Shown one piece after another: positions 32,689-42,773 of a stretch of DNA of 47,395 nucleotides (position 1 is the first letter of the stretch; the number at the start of each line of letters is the position of its first letter). Under the pieces are notes generated by a model. The model was given only the letters and a program-made list of their open reading frames with translations. It ran no database searches and was not told where the DNA came from. Origin of the DNA: Epsilonproteobacteria bacterium UBA6211 (lineage in GTDB: Bacteria > Campylobacterota > Campylobacteria > Campylobacterales > Arcobacteraceae); NCBI GenBank assembly GCA_002421845.1, contig DISL01000080.1, positions 1 to 47,395 of the forward strand. The letters run 5' to 3'. Both the position numbers and the translations under genes were made by a program.

Positions 32689-35678
32689 GAAAGTTTAAGA
32701 TATTTTTACTTACCGTTAGCACATTGATATTTATATCATTTATGGTTGCTATACACTCAAAAGATATTGCAAATAAAATATTTACATACATAGCAAACCA
32801 AAATCTTATCTCATATTCATCAATAAGCGGTACCATATCAAGCGGTATTACTATCACGAATATCAACTACGACAATAAATTAAAAATAGAAAACCTTTAC
32901 ATCAAACCGTCACTTTTATCCCTACTTGCATTTGAAGTATATCTATATGACTTAAGATTAAACGGCATAGAGTTTGATAACTCATTGCTTGAACCAAGCG
33001 ATACAAAGATAGATATTCCTATCACTTTATATATCAAATCTCTCACGGCAACTTTGAAAAACCATCAATATGAACAATACACTATTAAGGATATGCAACT
33101 TATAGGAAAAGAGCTAAGATACAATTTCAAAGACTATTTTAGTGCAAAATTAAATCTCACACTTAGCTCAAATATAGGGGAACTAAACGGTCAATTTAAA
33201 ATCAACAATACCGACTATCTAGCAAACGGTGAAATAAAACCTGACTTAGATTTCATAAACTCCATCTCTCAAACAAAATTCAGCACCGTATCACCTATCA
33301 ATATTACTCTAAAAGGAAACCTAAATCAATTTGACTTCAAAGCAAATAGTAGTGATTTGAGTTTAAACCATGACAAAACAAAAATAGACTTAAATAACAT
33401 AAATACGCAAGGTAAATACAATATCGACTCAGAGTTTTTGGATATAAAAGAGCTTGACACAAACCTCAAAATAGATACGTTTACATCTCACATCAAAGGC
33501 AATCTACAAATACAAAACCACGATATAAATACTCTTGTTTTTGATTTGGATACAAATTCGCAACTTGATAAAAAACTATTTATCTATTTGGAAGACAATC
33601 TTACATTTCACACACTCCTAAAAGGAAACCTTCATAATATGGAGTTTGAAAGTTCATTGAACAAAAACAAAATATTACTAAACCAAAACCAAACACTTCT
33701 AAGTAGTGCAAATTCAGTCGGTCAAATAGTAATAAATAAAGAATTTTCAAATATAAACATAGAATCATCAAACAATATAAATTTGAGTCTCAAAGATGTA
33801 GATGTCAACCTAAAAACACAAAAAACAGTTACACAATACAATATAACAAAAGATTTAGTAACCACACAAAGTGATTTTGTATTATCCTCAAAGCTAGGAG
33901 AGGCAATATCAGATATATCGCTATCCATTGATATAAAAAACCCTAAAAATAACGTCATATCTTTGAAATCAGATATACAAAAACTAAATATTTCAAATAT
34001 CAATCTAAAGCAAATTTACCCTTTAAATCTATCGTTAGAGTATAAAAACTCTGCACTAAATTCAAACCTAAAATCAAAAGTCTTTGAACTTGATTTAAAT
34101 ACAAATGATTTTGAAAAATATATCTTTGATTTGAATACTAATAAATTTAATCCAAACGATATTTACTCTCTACCCTCTTTTTCAAAAATAGACTCAATTT
34201 CAAGCGAACTAAAAGGGTCTTACGACGGGCAACTTGACATAAAAGGGGATATAAACCTAAATCAAGCTTTTCTTATAAAAACATCCATATTTGGAACATT
34301 TGAAGAACTAAAAGCAACAATAAAACACAAAACTTTCAACGCAAATCTAAACAAAACACCTACAGATACCCTCATAAAAGCAAATATAGACTCTTTGGAA
34401 AAATTCCAAGCAGGACTAAAAAATATTATAATTTTTGATTTGGTAGATATTGACGGTAGTGTAGATATAAGTACAAAAATACAACAAGACTCCATAGAGT
34501 TTGAACTAACATCACCAAAACTAACCTATGACGATGTATATATAGAAAAAGTATCGGCTAAAGGTGATTTAAAAGACAAAATATTAAACCTACAAAGTAT
34601 CAATTTCACCCTCAATGACCTATTATACTTAAATCTTCAAAAAACCTTTGCACTCAAAGAAAAAGCATTTATCAACCTTGAAACTATGGAATCTTACGCA
34701 AATTTCAATGACGTAATTTTGACATCTTATAAAAAAGACAATAAGTTGTTTTTACATATAGACACCAAAGAGTTATTTGTAGCCCACGGTAAATACGGAA
34801 GCGGTTTTATGACTTCAAAACTATTATTAAACTACGATAACTCAACTTTTTTAATAAGCGGTGATGTAACATTGTCAAATCTAACCACCATTTATGAACC
34901 ACCGGCTATGAGCATCAATAAAGACAAAGACATCATCATAATATCAAAAAATACTCAAATCAAAAAAGATGATTTATTTTTGGATAATTTTGCACTTGAT
35001 TTGACACTAACCGCAAATAATTTTCACTATATAGTAAAAGATACAAACCTTAGAGGCTCGGCAATTATTTACATAAACAAAGAGCTAACAAAAGATGTAA
35101 AACTTTACGGTTCACTTAGCAATGTATCCGGTAGTTTTAGCGAACTCGGCAAAGATTATATTATACAGCCTTCAAACGTATATTTTAGGGGGCTTACACC
35201 GATAGATCCGATACTTGATATTCATGCTTTACATAAACTACAAGATGTGGATATAACTATCAATATAGCAGGTACGCTAAACGTTCCACGAATCAATCTG
35301 GTATCAAATCCTACCATGAGCCAAAGGGATATTTTATCTTATCTGATTTTCGGCACACGATTTTCAGGTGATTCAAGATCCACAACGGAACAAAGCAGAG
35401 GCTCTCAAGCATCACTATTTTTATTAAACGAACTCTCAAAGGATTATGCAAAAGAGTTGGGAGTTGATATGCTGTATTTTGAATACAACCCGACAACCCA
35501 ATATATCGAAACCCATGTGGGCAAGAACATATCCCCAAAAAGCAAAGTTATCCTAAAAAACCAAGCCCAAAGCGGTAAATTGATATTTCTAAGGGAACTT
35601 ACAAAACTATGGAATATAGAGGTAGGATTTGAGGATAACACCCAAAGCGTAGATTTAACGTACAGAAAAAGATACTAA
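32685..35678 (+). CDS. tamB: TamB-like translocation and assembly module protein
   Basis: A long periplasm-spanning beta protein with an N-terminal anchor (about 5-25), beta-helical repeats rich in Asn/Lys/Leu, and a conserved C-terminal DUF490 domain (IDPILDIHALHKLQDVDITINIAGTL, then PTMSQRDILSYLIFG). TamB forms a lipid-conducting groove and partners TamA. The start is TTG, inside the tamA stop (TTGA). At 997 residues it is shorter than E. coli TamB (1259) but usual for Campylobacterota. The 3' end overlaps convergent hypF by 24 bases. Confidence 0.88.
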   Translation: MRKFKIFLLTVSTLIFISFMVAIHSKDIANKIFTYIANQNLISYSSISGTISSGITITNINYDNKLKIENLYIKPSLLSLLAFEVYLYDLRLNGIEFDNSLLEPSDTKIDIPITLYIKSLTATLKNHQYEQYTIKDMQLIGKELRYNFKDYFSAKLNLTLSSNIGELNGQFKINNTDYLANGEIKPDLDFINSISQTKFSTVSPINITLKGNLNQFDFKANSSDLSLNHDKTKIDLNNINTQGKYNIDSEFLDIKELDTNLKIDTFTSHIKGNLQIQNHDINTLVFDLDTNSQLDKKLFIYLEDNLTFHTLLKGNLHNMEFESSLNKNKILLNQNQTLLSSANSVGQIVINKEFSNINIESSNNINLSLKDVDVNLKTQKTVTQYNITKDLVTTQSDFVLSSKLGEAISDISLSIDIKNPKNNVISLKSDIQKLNISNINLKQIYPLNLSLEYKNSALNSNLKSKVFELDLNTNDFEKYIFDLNTNKFNPNDIYSLPSFSKIDSISSELKGSYDGQLDIKGDINLNQAFLIKTSIFGTFEELKATIKHKTFNANLNKTPTDTLIKANIDSLEKFQAGLKNIIIFDLVDIDGSVDISTKIQQDSIEFELTSPKLTYDDVYIEKVSAKGDLKDKILNLQSINFTLNDLLYLNLQKTFALKEKAFINLETMESYANFNDVILTSYKKDNKLFLHIDTKELFVAHGKYGSGFMTSKLLLNYDNSTFLISGDVTLSNLTTIYEPPAMSINKDKDIIIISKNTQIKKDDLFLDNFALDLTLTANNFHYIVKDTNLRGSAIIYINKELTKDVKLYGSLSNVSGSFSELGKDYIIQPSNVYFRGLTPIDPILDIHALHKLQDVDITINIAGTLNVPRINLVSNPTMSQRDILSYLIFGTRFSGDSRSTTEQSRGSQASLFLLNELSKDYAKELGVDMLYFEYNPTTQYIETHVGKNISPKSKVILKNQAQSGKLIFLRELTKLWNIEVGFEDNTQSVDLTYRKRY

Positions 35679-37865
35679 CTGCCCTGCACTAATCCCTCCG
35701 TCATTGACCGGTATTTCACATCCGAAATATACGTTAATACCTTCATGATTAGCCTTGTGTAGCACCTTTTGAAGTAGTGTTTTATTTTGAAAAACCCCTC
35801 CGCTTAAGATTATATCTAGCTTTTCTTTCTTGGCTATATCTATGATTATATTACGCATGGTATTCAAAAGCATAGTGCAAAGCTCTTCTTTAGAATATGT
35901 TTTTTCCAAAACCGTACTTATCATATCTATGTATATCTCATCACCGCTCAACGAATATTCAAAACTCTCATCAAACCCCTCTATAAATAAAGCCTCACAT
36001 CGTAGTCCACTCTCACCCTCGTAAGTTTGGTATTGAAGCACGTTTGAAAGTGATGCAAAAGCATCAAATACCCTACCCACCGATGAGCTAAGCGGTGCAT
36101 TTATGTTTTTTGTAAAAGCCGTATATAAAAGTCTAAGTTCATCTTCCCTAAAACTTTTCACACATTCCAAATCCATATTTTTGAGCTCATCAAAAGAAAA
36201 TCTCTCAAAAAGCATACTAAGTGCCATACGCCTCGGCTCTTTTATAGCCTTTTCACCGCCGAGAAGTTTTAGGGGTTTAAAGCGATATTTCCTCTCATCT
36301 CTCACAAAAACCTCTCCACCCCAAAGTAAGCCGTCATCTCCGTATCCCGTACCGTCAAATATAAATCCGCAATACTCACCTTTTAAGTTAAATTCTAGTT
36401 TTACGGCATTTAAGTGAGCTCTATGGTGTTGTATCCCTAAAATCTCGATACCTTGGGCTTTTGCCCATTTGGTCGTTTCATAACTTGGATGTTTGTCACA
36501 TACTATAACTTGAGGTATAAAATCATAAAATCTCTTTAGAGTCTCTACACTTCTTTCAAAAAACTCCATATTTGCAATACTATCCAAATCCCCTATATGC
36601 GGACTTAGTACCATATTATCATCATAACCTATGCAAATAGTATTTTTTTGATTTGCCCCTACGCTTAGGATATTTCTAGGCAATTTATCTTGTAACTTAA
36701 AACTCAAAGGGGCATACCCTCTAGCTCGTCTTAGCACTTGCACCCTATCACCCACTACCTGCACCAAAGAATCATCAACTGCATTTATTATATCTCTATC
36801 AAAATCAAGAACAAACTCTATAAAAGGCAGTTTTTCATAAATACTATCTACATCTATAATAATAGGCTCATCCCCTAAATTTGCACTTGTAGCTACCACA
36901 GGACTATCCAAAAACTCCATTAACAACACTTGCAAAGGTGTATAGGGCAACATACACCCTATTTTTTTAATACTTGGGGCAATCATCGCCGACAAAGAAA
37001 ACTCATCATGTATATCGAGTATCACGATAGGAGACTCTTTGGACTCTAAAACTTCCCTCTCTTTTTGAGAAACTCTAGCAAACTTAAGTATTTGTTCTGT
37101 ATCCTTACACATCAACGCAAAAGGTTTAAAAGCTCTATTCTTGGCACTTCTCAACCTACCTATAACTTCATCGTTTGTAGAGTCGCAAACTATATGAAAG
37201 CCGCCTAGCCCTTTGATGGCTATGATATGTCCCTCTTTTATCAACCTTGCAGTTTGTTCTATCGGACTTTTTGTATCAACAATATTTTTGTTTTTGTCAT
37301 ACAAAAAAAGCTTTGGACCGCAATTTGGACAAGATATAGGCTGTGCATGAAACCGCCTATTAGTGATGTCACCATACTCACTCTCACACTCTTTACACAT
37401 TACAAATTTATCCATAGAGGTGTTACATCTATCATAAGGGAGCGTTTTGATGATAGAATACCTCGGACCGCAATTTGTACAATTCGTAGCAAAATAACCG
37501 TAAAAACGTGAGTTAATATCTTTTATATCATGTAAACACTCATCACATATTTTCATATCAGGCGATACGAAGGTAGTCTTTGTATTTAGGCTACCTGATA
37601 CTACTATAAGAAAATCCTTATCACCTTTGAGTTCAATCTCTTCATAGAAAAAAGTAGTTATTTTTGAAAGTTTAGGGGGATTTGTCCGTATATCGTTTAT
37701 AAATGATTTAATATCTTCATCCATACCCTCGGCTTCTATTATAATACCGCTTGAATCGTTTTTTACAAAACCGTTTATATTATATTTGAGTGATAGATTT
37801 TTGATAAAAGGGCGAAACCCAACCCCTTGAACAATACCGCCGATTTTTATATAGTACCTAGTCAT
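35655..37865 (-). CDS. hypF: Carbamoyltransferase HypF
   Basis: Makes carbamoyl-AMP from carbamoyl phosphate and transfers it to the terminal Cys of HypE. Domains in order: acylphosphatase-like (GIVQGVGFRPF, 9-19), a double zinc finger (CDECLHDIK, CTNCGPR, CKECESEYGD, CPNCGPK), a YrdC-like domain (about 200-380), and a Kae1-like domain with the metal motif HHRAH and DGTGYGDDG, then LSGGVFQN. At 736 residues all domains are present. It stands apart from hypBCDEA, about 5.4 kb from hupE, with its own upstream region. Confidence 0.96.
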   Translation of the reverse strand: MTRYYIKIGGIVQGVGFRPFIKNLSLKYNINGFVKNDSSGIIIEAEGMDEDIKSFINDIRTNPPKLSKITTFFYEEIELKGDKDFLIVVSGSLNTKTTFVSPDMKICDECLHDIKDINSRFYGYFATNCTNCGPRYSIIKTLPYDRCNTSMDKFVMCKECESEYGDITNRRFHAQPISCPNCGPKLFLYDKNKNIVDTKSPIEQTARLIKEGHIIAIKGLGGFHIVCDSTNDEVIGRLRSAKNRAFKPFALMCKDTEQILKFARVSQKEREVLESKESPIVILDIHDEFSLSAMIAPSIKKIGCMLPYTPLQVLLMEFLDSPVVATSANLGDEPIIIDVDSIYEKLPFIEFVLDFDRDIINAVDDSLVQVVGDRVQVLRRARGYAPLSFKLQDKLPRNILSVGANQKNTICIGYDDNMVLSPHIGDLDSIANMEFFERSVETLKRFYDFIPQVIVCDKHPSYETTKWAKAQGIEILGIQHHRAHLNAVKLEFNLKGEYCGFIFDGTGYGDDGLLWGGEVFVRDERKYRFKPLKLLGGEKAIKEPRRMALSMLFERFSFDELKNMDLECVKSFREDELRLLYTAFTKNINAPLSSSVGRVFDAFASLSNVLQYQTYEGESGLRCEALFIEGFDESFEYSLSGDEIYIDMISTVLEKTYSKEELCTMLLNTMRNIIIDIAKKEKLDIILSGGVFQNKTLLQKVLHKANHEGINVYFGCEIPVNDGGISAGQLVSFSVR

Positions 37866-37962
37866 AAGTTATTGTATAGTGTTAAATATAAAAGTTTGAT
37901 TAGAAGTTGCTTTTTTAAATATAAACAATGTACAATTACATATCAATACATAAAGGTAGCTT

Positions 37963-38238
37963 ATGAAAGTAATGTCAATAATAGGGATAGTTTGGTTTAC
38001 GTTGTCTATGTTTTTTATATTTTTGCTTATCAACGAAGATATGGAAGCAGCGGCAGGATGGGGAATACTTGGACTTTTATACGCAATACCGTATTCTATA
38101 ACAGTTCTTGTTCTTTCAAATAAACAAACAAAAGCAAATGTAAGTGTATCCGATGAACTTATAAAGCTCCACGACCTAAAAGAAAAAGGTATCCTAACGG
38201 AAAACGAATTTAACCTTAAAAAAGCTCAATTATTATAA
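37963..38238 (+). CDS. Small membrane protein with SHOCT domain
   Basis: Two membrane helices (about 6-25 and 31-51) are followed by a linker and a C-terminal SHOCT motif (DELIKLHDLKEKGILTENEF). SHOCT segments are short helical hairpins found at the ends of many small membrane or secreted proteins and probably mediate oligomerisation. Function unknown. Length 91. It is monocistronic: an intrinsic terminator spans its stop codon. Confidence 0.8.
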   Translation: MKVMSIIGIVWFTLSMFFIFLLINEDMEAAAGWGILGLLYAIPYSITVLVLSNKQTKANVSVSDELIKLHDLKEKGILTENEFNLKKAQLL

Positions 38239-38251
38239 ATTGGGCTTTTTT
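38219..38251 (+). terminator. Intrinsic terminator of the SHOCT gene
   Basis: Stem AAAGCTCAATT (38221-38231) with AATTGGGCTTT (38238-38248) and a T-run to 38251; the A-rich left arm makes it effective in both directions. It overlaps the last codons of the gene. Confidence 0.8.
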
Positions 38252-38337
38252 AAACTAATATCCGTCATCTACTTAACACTTACTTAACAAATCATCACTA
38301 TAATATTAACTATAAAATTCCAACCAAAAGGATAAAA

Positions 38338-39717
38338 ATGTTGAAAAAACTTTTTATGTCGTTGCTTATCGCAATCACAACGTTTGCCTATGCAAACCCT
38401 GACAAAATGTTCCAAACAGTTGATGTAAAAGAGGCTACTCTTCTTCAAACTACAAAAGATAAGTTATACTGCCCAAACTGCGGTATGCACTTACCTAAAT
38501 TTTACAAAACAAACCATGCCGTTAAACTAAAAGACGGTACACACAGACAATATTGTAGTATCCATTGTCTAGTAGAAGAGATGGAACTAGGAGTATTAAA
38601 AGAAAAGCATAGCGATGTGGCTGAAATATTAGCTGTTGATGTTACAAGTTCAAAATTTGTTGATGCCAAAAAAGCATATTATGTGGTAGGTAGTTCTGTC
38701 GCAGGTACTATGAGTGCCACAAGTCAATATGCTTTTGCAAAAGTTGAAGATGCTATCACTTTTATGAACACTTACGGCGGTGAGGTAAAAAGTTTTGATG
38801 AGACATATCAAATGACTTTGAAAGACTTTGCAAAAGATATAGCTATGATACATGACAAAAGAAGTACAATGATGTATAAAAACGGTGAAAAAATCTATAC
38901 TACCAAATGTGACACTGCAAAAGTTGATGCTGTTCATGCTCATAGTATAGGTGAGTTAAAGGCTACTATAGCTCAAGACAAACTTTGTGAAGATGGACTA
39001 AATGACGGTCAATTACAAGCTCTTGCACTTTTTTTATGGGATATAAAACTAAACAACTTTGAAAAAAACTACGGTAAAAATGACGAGATAGCTATTTATG
39101 TACAATCAATCAAAGATAAAGATTTCTTTAAAAGAGGTGAAAATATCCACCAAAGAGTATGTAAAAAACTAGATGCTACATCTTTTAAAAGCTTAGATGA
39201 AATCAAAAAAGGGATAGAAACAACTTGCCCAAAACTAAAAGATGAAGATAAATTATCACTTATGGGATACCTAAATCACGTAAGAAGCGGTCATCAAATG
39301 CACAAATCAAACCCTCTAGTAGTTCCAAGTGATGCAAAATGTCCTGTATGCGGTATGTTTGTAGCAAAATATCCAAAATGGGCAGCATACACAAAACTAA
39401 AAGACGGCAAAGAGTTTTTTTATGACGGTACTAAAGATATGTTCAAATTCATTTTTGAAGCAAAATCATATTCACATAACTACACTAAAGATGATTTTGA
39501 TATAATATCGGTTAGTGATTATTATACATTAGATAAAATAGACGGCAAAAAAGCTTTTTATGTACTAGGCTCAAATGTTTACGGACCTATGGGTAAAGAA
39601 CTTATACCGTTTAAAACAAAAGCTGATGCCGAAAATTTCAGTAAAAATTATCAAGGTAAACAAATACTAAAATTTGAAGAAGTTACAAAAGAGCTAGTAT
39701 TTGGGTTAGATAAGTAA
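38338..39717 (+). CDS. Two-domain NosL-like secreted protein
   Basis: A signal peptide (1-19, cut after AYA) is followed by a NosL-like domain with CPNCGM (45-50) and CSIHC (73-77), and a second one near the end with CPVCGM (335-340). NosL is a copper-binding chaperone for nitrous oxide reductase; the CxxCGM motif binds the metal. The middle (about 170-330) has two segments that look like cytochrome c domains without a CxxCH haem motif (for example around NDGQLQALALFLWD). It heads a cluster of two NosL-like proteins, an ABC transporter and a SafE-type protein. Copper delivery is inferred. Length 459. Confidence 0.75.
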   Translation: MLKKLFMSLLIAITTFAYANPDKMFQTVDVKEATLLQTTKDKLYCPNCGMHLPKFYKTNHAVKLKDGTHRQYCSIHCLVEEMELGVLKEKHSDVAEILAVDVTSSKFVDAKKAYYVVGSSVAGTMSATSQYAFAKVEDAITFMNTYGGEVKSFDETYQMTLKDFAKDIAMIHDKRSTMMYKNGEKIYTTKCDTAKVDAVHAHSIGELKATIAQDKLCEDGLNDGQLQALALFLWDIKLNNFEKNYGKNDEIAIYVQSIKDKDFFKRGENIHQRVCKKLDATSFKSLDEIKKGIETTCPKLKDEDKLSLMGYLNHVRSGHQMHKSNPLVVPSDAKCPVCGMFVAKYPKWAAYTKLKDGKEFFYDGTKDMFKFIFEAKSYSHNYTKDDFDIISVSDYYTLDKIDGKKAFYVLGSNVYGPMGKELIPFKTKADAENFSKNYQGKQILKFEEVTKELVFGLDK

Positions 39718-39730
39718 AAAAGGATTAAAT

Positions 39731-39976
39731 ATATACAATAAGTTTTTATACTCATTTTTTGTTTTGAATTTTATTTGTATAGCAGTAATTATTCACTCCT
39801 TTTACGCTAAAAACACATTCCTTGGCTCAAAAGCATTAAATACGGCAAATGTTACAACATTGCCGTATTTTGCATTTAGTAGCACCATATACGATAATAG
39901 ATTCGACTTTGACAAACCCAATATTTATCATCCACAAATGCCTCAAATAAGTTACAAGAGTTTTATATATGAATAA
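39731..39976 (+). CDS. Small exported protein in the NosL-like cluster
   Basis: In frame, a Lys-containing, hydrophobic N-terminus (YNKFLYSFFVLNFICIAVI, then HSFYA) gives a good signal peptide, but the only codon at its head with a Shine-Dalgarno (AGGA, 39721-39724) is ATA at 39731. The first standard start is TTG at 39764, which cuts into the signal peptide and has no ribosome site. The mature part is about 50 residues with no cysteines and no motif known to me. It overlaps the permease gene by 8 bases, so it is a real operon member. Start uncertain. Confidence 0.5.
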   Translation: MYNKFLYSFFVLNFICIAVIIHSFYAKNTFLGSKALNTANVTTLPYFAFSSTIYDNRFDFDKPNIYHPQMPQISYKSFIYE

Positions 39977-41144
39977 GAATTTCATCAACTTTATATTTAC
40001 CCTTATTTATCAACACAAAAGCAAACATATAGCCGTATTTATCATCTCTTTTTCGGTACTTTTTTTACTTATATCCACCATGTTTATAAGCTCTTCACTC
40101 AAAAACCAACTGATAAGTTTTACACACTCCCAACCTGACTTTGTAGTCCAACAAATAAAAGCAGGTAAACGTGCAGATATACCCACCTCATGGCTAAGCG
40201 AAGTCAAACAAATCAAAGGTATCTCACTAGCTCAAGGGAGAGTTTACGGGCAATATTACCATCTTGCAAGTGATTATAGTTTTGTTATAGTCGGTGTAGA
40301 TGTATTTGATGATTTTGCTACAAATGAGTTAAAAACTATTTTTGACGATATTGATATTTCCGAGTTTATAAACGGAAGTTATATGATAGTCGGTAGCGGA
40401 GTCAAAGAGTTTTTTGATACAAACCACTATAAAGAATACTACAACTTCCTAACACCGGATTTGGAAATCAAAAAAGTTGATATTTTAAAAACACTTGATG
40501 CCAAATCTTCCGTTGTTGCCAACGATATGATTATTATGGATATTAGCCTTGCAAGAGAGATTTTGGGTATAGAAAATGACTTTTATACGGATATAATCCT
40601 CGACGTTCCAAACGATACGGAATGGCAAAATATCAAAGTAGAGCTTATAGACCTACACCACAATATAAAAATAATAACTAAAGAGGATTTACAAAAGAGT
40701 TACACACACCTGTACAACTATACAAGCGGTTTTTTCCTGATACTTTTTATGATACTTCTTTTGACGTTTTGTCTTATTTTATACCAAAGATATTCGATGA
40801 TAAACTCAAACGACAAAAAAGAGATAGCAATACTTAGAAGCGTAGGATGGAGCATAAAAGATGTAGTTATCCTCAAAGTAAGCGAAAGTACTGTTATAGG
40901 GATTTTTGCATTTTTATTTGCATTTATAGCCTCTTATATGTATGTATTTTTTGCTAATGCACCTATTTTGAGAGAGTTTTTCTTAGGCTCACACAATATC
41001 AAGCATACGGTGAGTTTTGTACCGTTTATCGATTTTGGATTAGTAGTTAGCCTATTTTTATTTTTTATCTCTTTTTTCGTCGCTTCAATCCTTATTCCAT
41101 CGTGGAAAATAGCGGTAAGCGATATAGACGGGAGCCTTAGATGA
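39969..41144 (+). CDS. ABC transporter permease, FtsX/MacB family
   Basis: The topology is that of MacB/LolE permeases: one N-terminal helix (about 18-38), a large periplasmic domain (about 40-255), then three helices (about 260-280, 310-330, 352-375). The segment EIAILRSVGWSIKDVVILK is the coupling helix of the FtsX domain. It pairs with the ATPase encoded next (4-base overlap). Such transporters move mechanical force or lipids across the periplasm rather than pump solutes; in nos-type clusters the ABC unit is NosD/F/Y, a different family. Length 391. Confidence 0.85.
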   Translation: MNKNFINFIFTLIYQHKSKHIAVFIISFSVLFLLISTMFISSSLKNQLISFTHSQPDFVVQQIKAGKRADIPTSWLSEVKQIKGISLAQGRVYGQYYHLASDYSFVIVGVDVFDDFATNELKTIFDDIDISEFINGSYMIVGSGVKEFFDTNHYKEYYNFLTPDLEIKKVDILKTLDAKSSVVANDMIIMDISLAREILGIENDFYTDIILDVPNDTEWQNIKVELIDLHHNIKIITKEDLQKSYTHLYNYTSGFFLILFMILLLTFCLILYQRYSMINSNDKKEIAILRSVGWSIKDVVILKVSESTVIGIFAFLFAFIASYMYVFFANAPILREFFLGSHNIKHTVSFVPFIDFGLVVSLFLFFISFFVASILIPSWKIAVSDIDGSLR

Positions 41145-41812
41145 TTAGAGTTACAAACCTTTGCAAGATATATAATCAAGGTTTACAAAACGAATTTGTA
41201 GCACTAAAAAATATAAATCTACATATCAAAGACAACCAATGCGTAGTTCTAAAAGGGGTAAGCGGAAGCGGTAAAAGTACGTTGCTTTCTATTATAGGGG
41301 GTATGAACAAACCAACTAGCGGTGAGGCTTTGATAGAAACAAAGGCAATAGCAAAGTTGCCTGATTTACATCTGTCAAATTTCAGAGCAAAAAGTATAGG
41401 ATTTGTTTTCCAATCGTTTCATTTGATAGAAAATTTAAGTGTTTACGACAATGTAACCGTACCTTTAATACCTCATCAAAAAGATGCCGTGCAAATCACT
41501 CAAATGGTCAATAATGCACTACAAATAATCAAAATAGACCATAAAAGAAATGAACTTGCAAAAAACCTATCAGGCGGTGAAAAACAACGTGTAGCTATAG
41601 CAAGGGCTTTGGTAAACAACCCCAATATAATACTCCTAGATGAACCTACAGCAAATCTGGATATGGCAAATTCAAAAAACCTTATCACGATTTTAGAAGA
41701 TTTAAAAAAGCTCGGCAAAACAGTGGTTATAGCAACACATGATACAATATTTGATGATTTGGAGTTTGTGGATAAAATAGTTCATATCCAAAACGGAGAG
41801 ATAGTTGAATAA
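41141..41812 (+). CDS. ABC transporter ATP-binding protein, LolD/MacB-like
   Basis: All ABC motifs are present: Walker A GVSGSGKST (39-47), Q-loop Gln91, signature LSGGE (143-147), Walker B ILLDEPT (164-170) and the switch His in ATHD. At 223 residues it is a standard LolD-type subunit. It works with the FtsX-like permease encoded just before. The stop overlaps the start of the next membrane protein by 8 bases. Confidence 0.92.
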   Translation: MIRVTNLCKIYNQGLQNEFVALKNINLHIKDNQCVVLKGVSGSGKSTLLSIIGGMNKPTSGEALIETKAIAKLPDLHLSNFRAKSIGFVFQSFHLIENLSVYDNVTVPLIPHQKDAVQITQMVNNALQIIKIDHKRNELAKNLSGGEKQRVAIARALVNNPNIILLDEPTANLDMANSKNLITILEDLKKLGKTVVIATHDTIFDDLEFVDKIVHIQNGEIVE

Positions 41813-42773
41813 CGTTTTATTACAAAATCAAGTTATTATCAACCTAAGTATATCTTTTCTAACCCTTGTATTACTACTAGGTGCTTCTATTTTTGGGGTA
41901 TATATCTATAAAAACTGGGATTTCAACTCAACCTCAAACTTTCAATACAACCTTGAAAAAAAAGCTTACTTGATAGTTTTGATACTATTTTTTGCACTAG
42001 TGGTGAAGATTATCACGTTACCTTATTTTGCTTTTACAATAAATTCTTTGTCGGATATAGTTCACGGTGCTATGTGTGCAGCAGGTGTAGTAAATGCCAA
42101 TGAATACGGATATATACTAATTACCCTCAAACTTTTTATTATATTTTTCGTCGGATCATGGCTTGTAATCAACAAAATAGATATTGCATCTATCAACTAC
42201 CCTTATATCAAAACAAAATTACTTTTTGCATTTTTTATTTTTATTGCGGTATTGGCAGAATTTGTTTTGGAAATATTGTATTTTACACATATTTCTACGG
42301 AAACTCCCGTACAATGTTGTTCGGTAATATACGGAGTAAGCGGTAACTCAGACCCGTTACCTTTTGGGATAGATACAAAAACTCTTTTGATACTATTTTA
42401 TTCTATTTTAATTTTGAGTTTATCGGCAAACCTACAAAAAAATCAGATTTTTTCCTTTGTTGCTTCTATGATGTATTTGTATTTCGGATATTATGCACTT
42501 ACATATTTTTTCGGTACTTACATTTATCAGCTACCTACTCATATATGCCCTTTTTGTATGTTGCAAAAGGAGTATTATTTCATAGGGTATATTCTGTGGG
42601 GTAGTTTATTTTTGGGTACGTTTTTTGGTATAGTAAATCTTATTTTAAAAACACTCATAGGTCAAACAATCAAAAGATATTTTATGTATAGTACGGTTTT
42701 TAATGGAATTTTTGCCATAATTTGTACTTTATATGTTGTAGTATATTATCTAATAAACGGGGTGTTTTTGTGA
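41805..42773 (+). CDS. Cysteine-containing polytopic membrane protein
   Basis: About eight membrane helices, with cysteine motifs facing the periplasm: MCAAG, CCSVIYG and CPFCM. CPFCMLQKEYYF resembles a thiol-redox or metal-binding CxxC as in DsbB/VKOR-like proteins, but the family is not clear to me. The TTG start lies inside the end of the ATPase gene; the stop overlaps the next start as GTGA. Its place between an ABC pair and a NosL-like protein suggests redox or metal handling in the membrane. Length 322. Confidence 0.6.
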   Translation: MNNVLLQNQVIINLSISFLTLVLLLGASIFGVYIYKNWDFNSTSNFQYNLEKKAYLIVLILFFALVVKIITLPYFAFTINSLSDIVHGAMCAAGVVNANEYGYILITLKLFIIFFVGSWLVINKIDIASINYPYIKTKLLFAFFIFIAVLAEFVLEILYFTHISTETPVQCCSVIYGVSGNSDPLPFGIDTKTLLILFYSILILSLSANLQKNQIFSFVASMMYLYFGYYALTYFFGTYIYQLPTHICPFCMLQKEYYFIGYILWGSLFLGTFFGIVNLILKTLIGQTIKRYFMYSTVFNGIFAIICTLYVVVYYLINGVFL

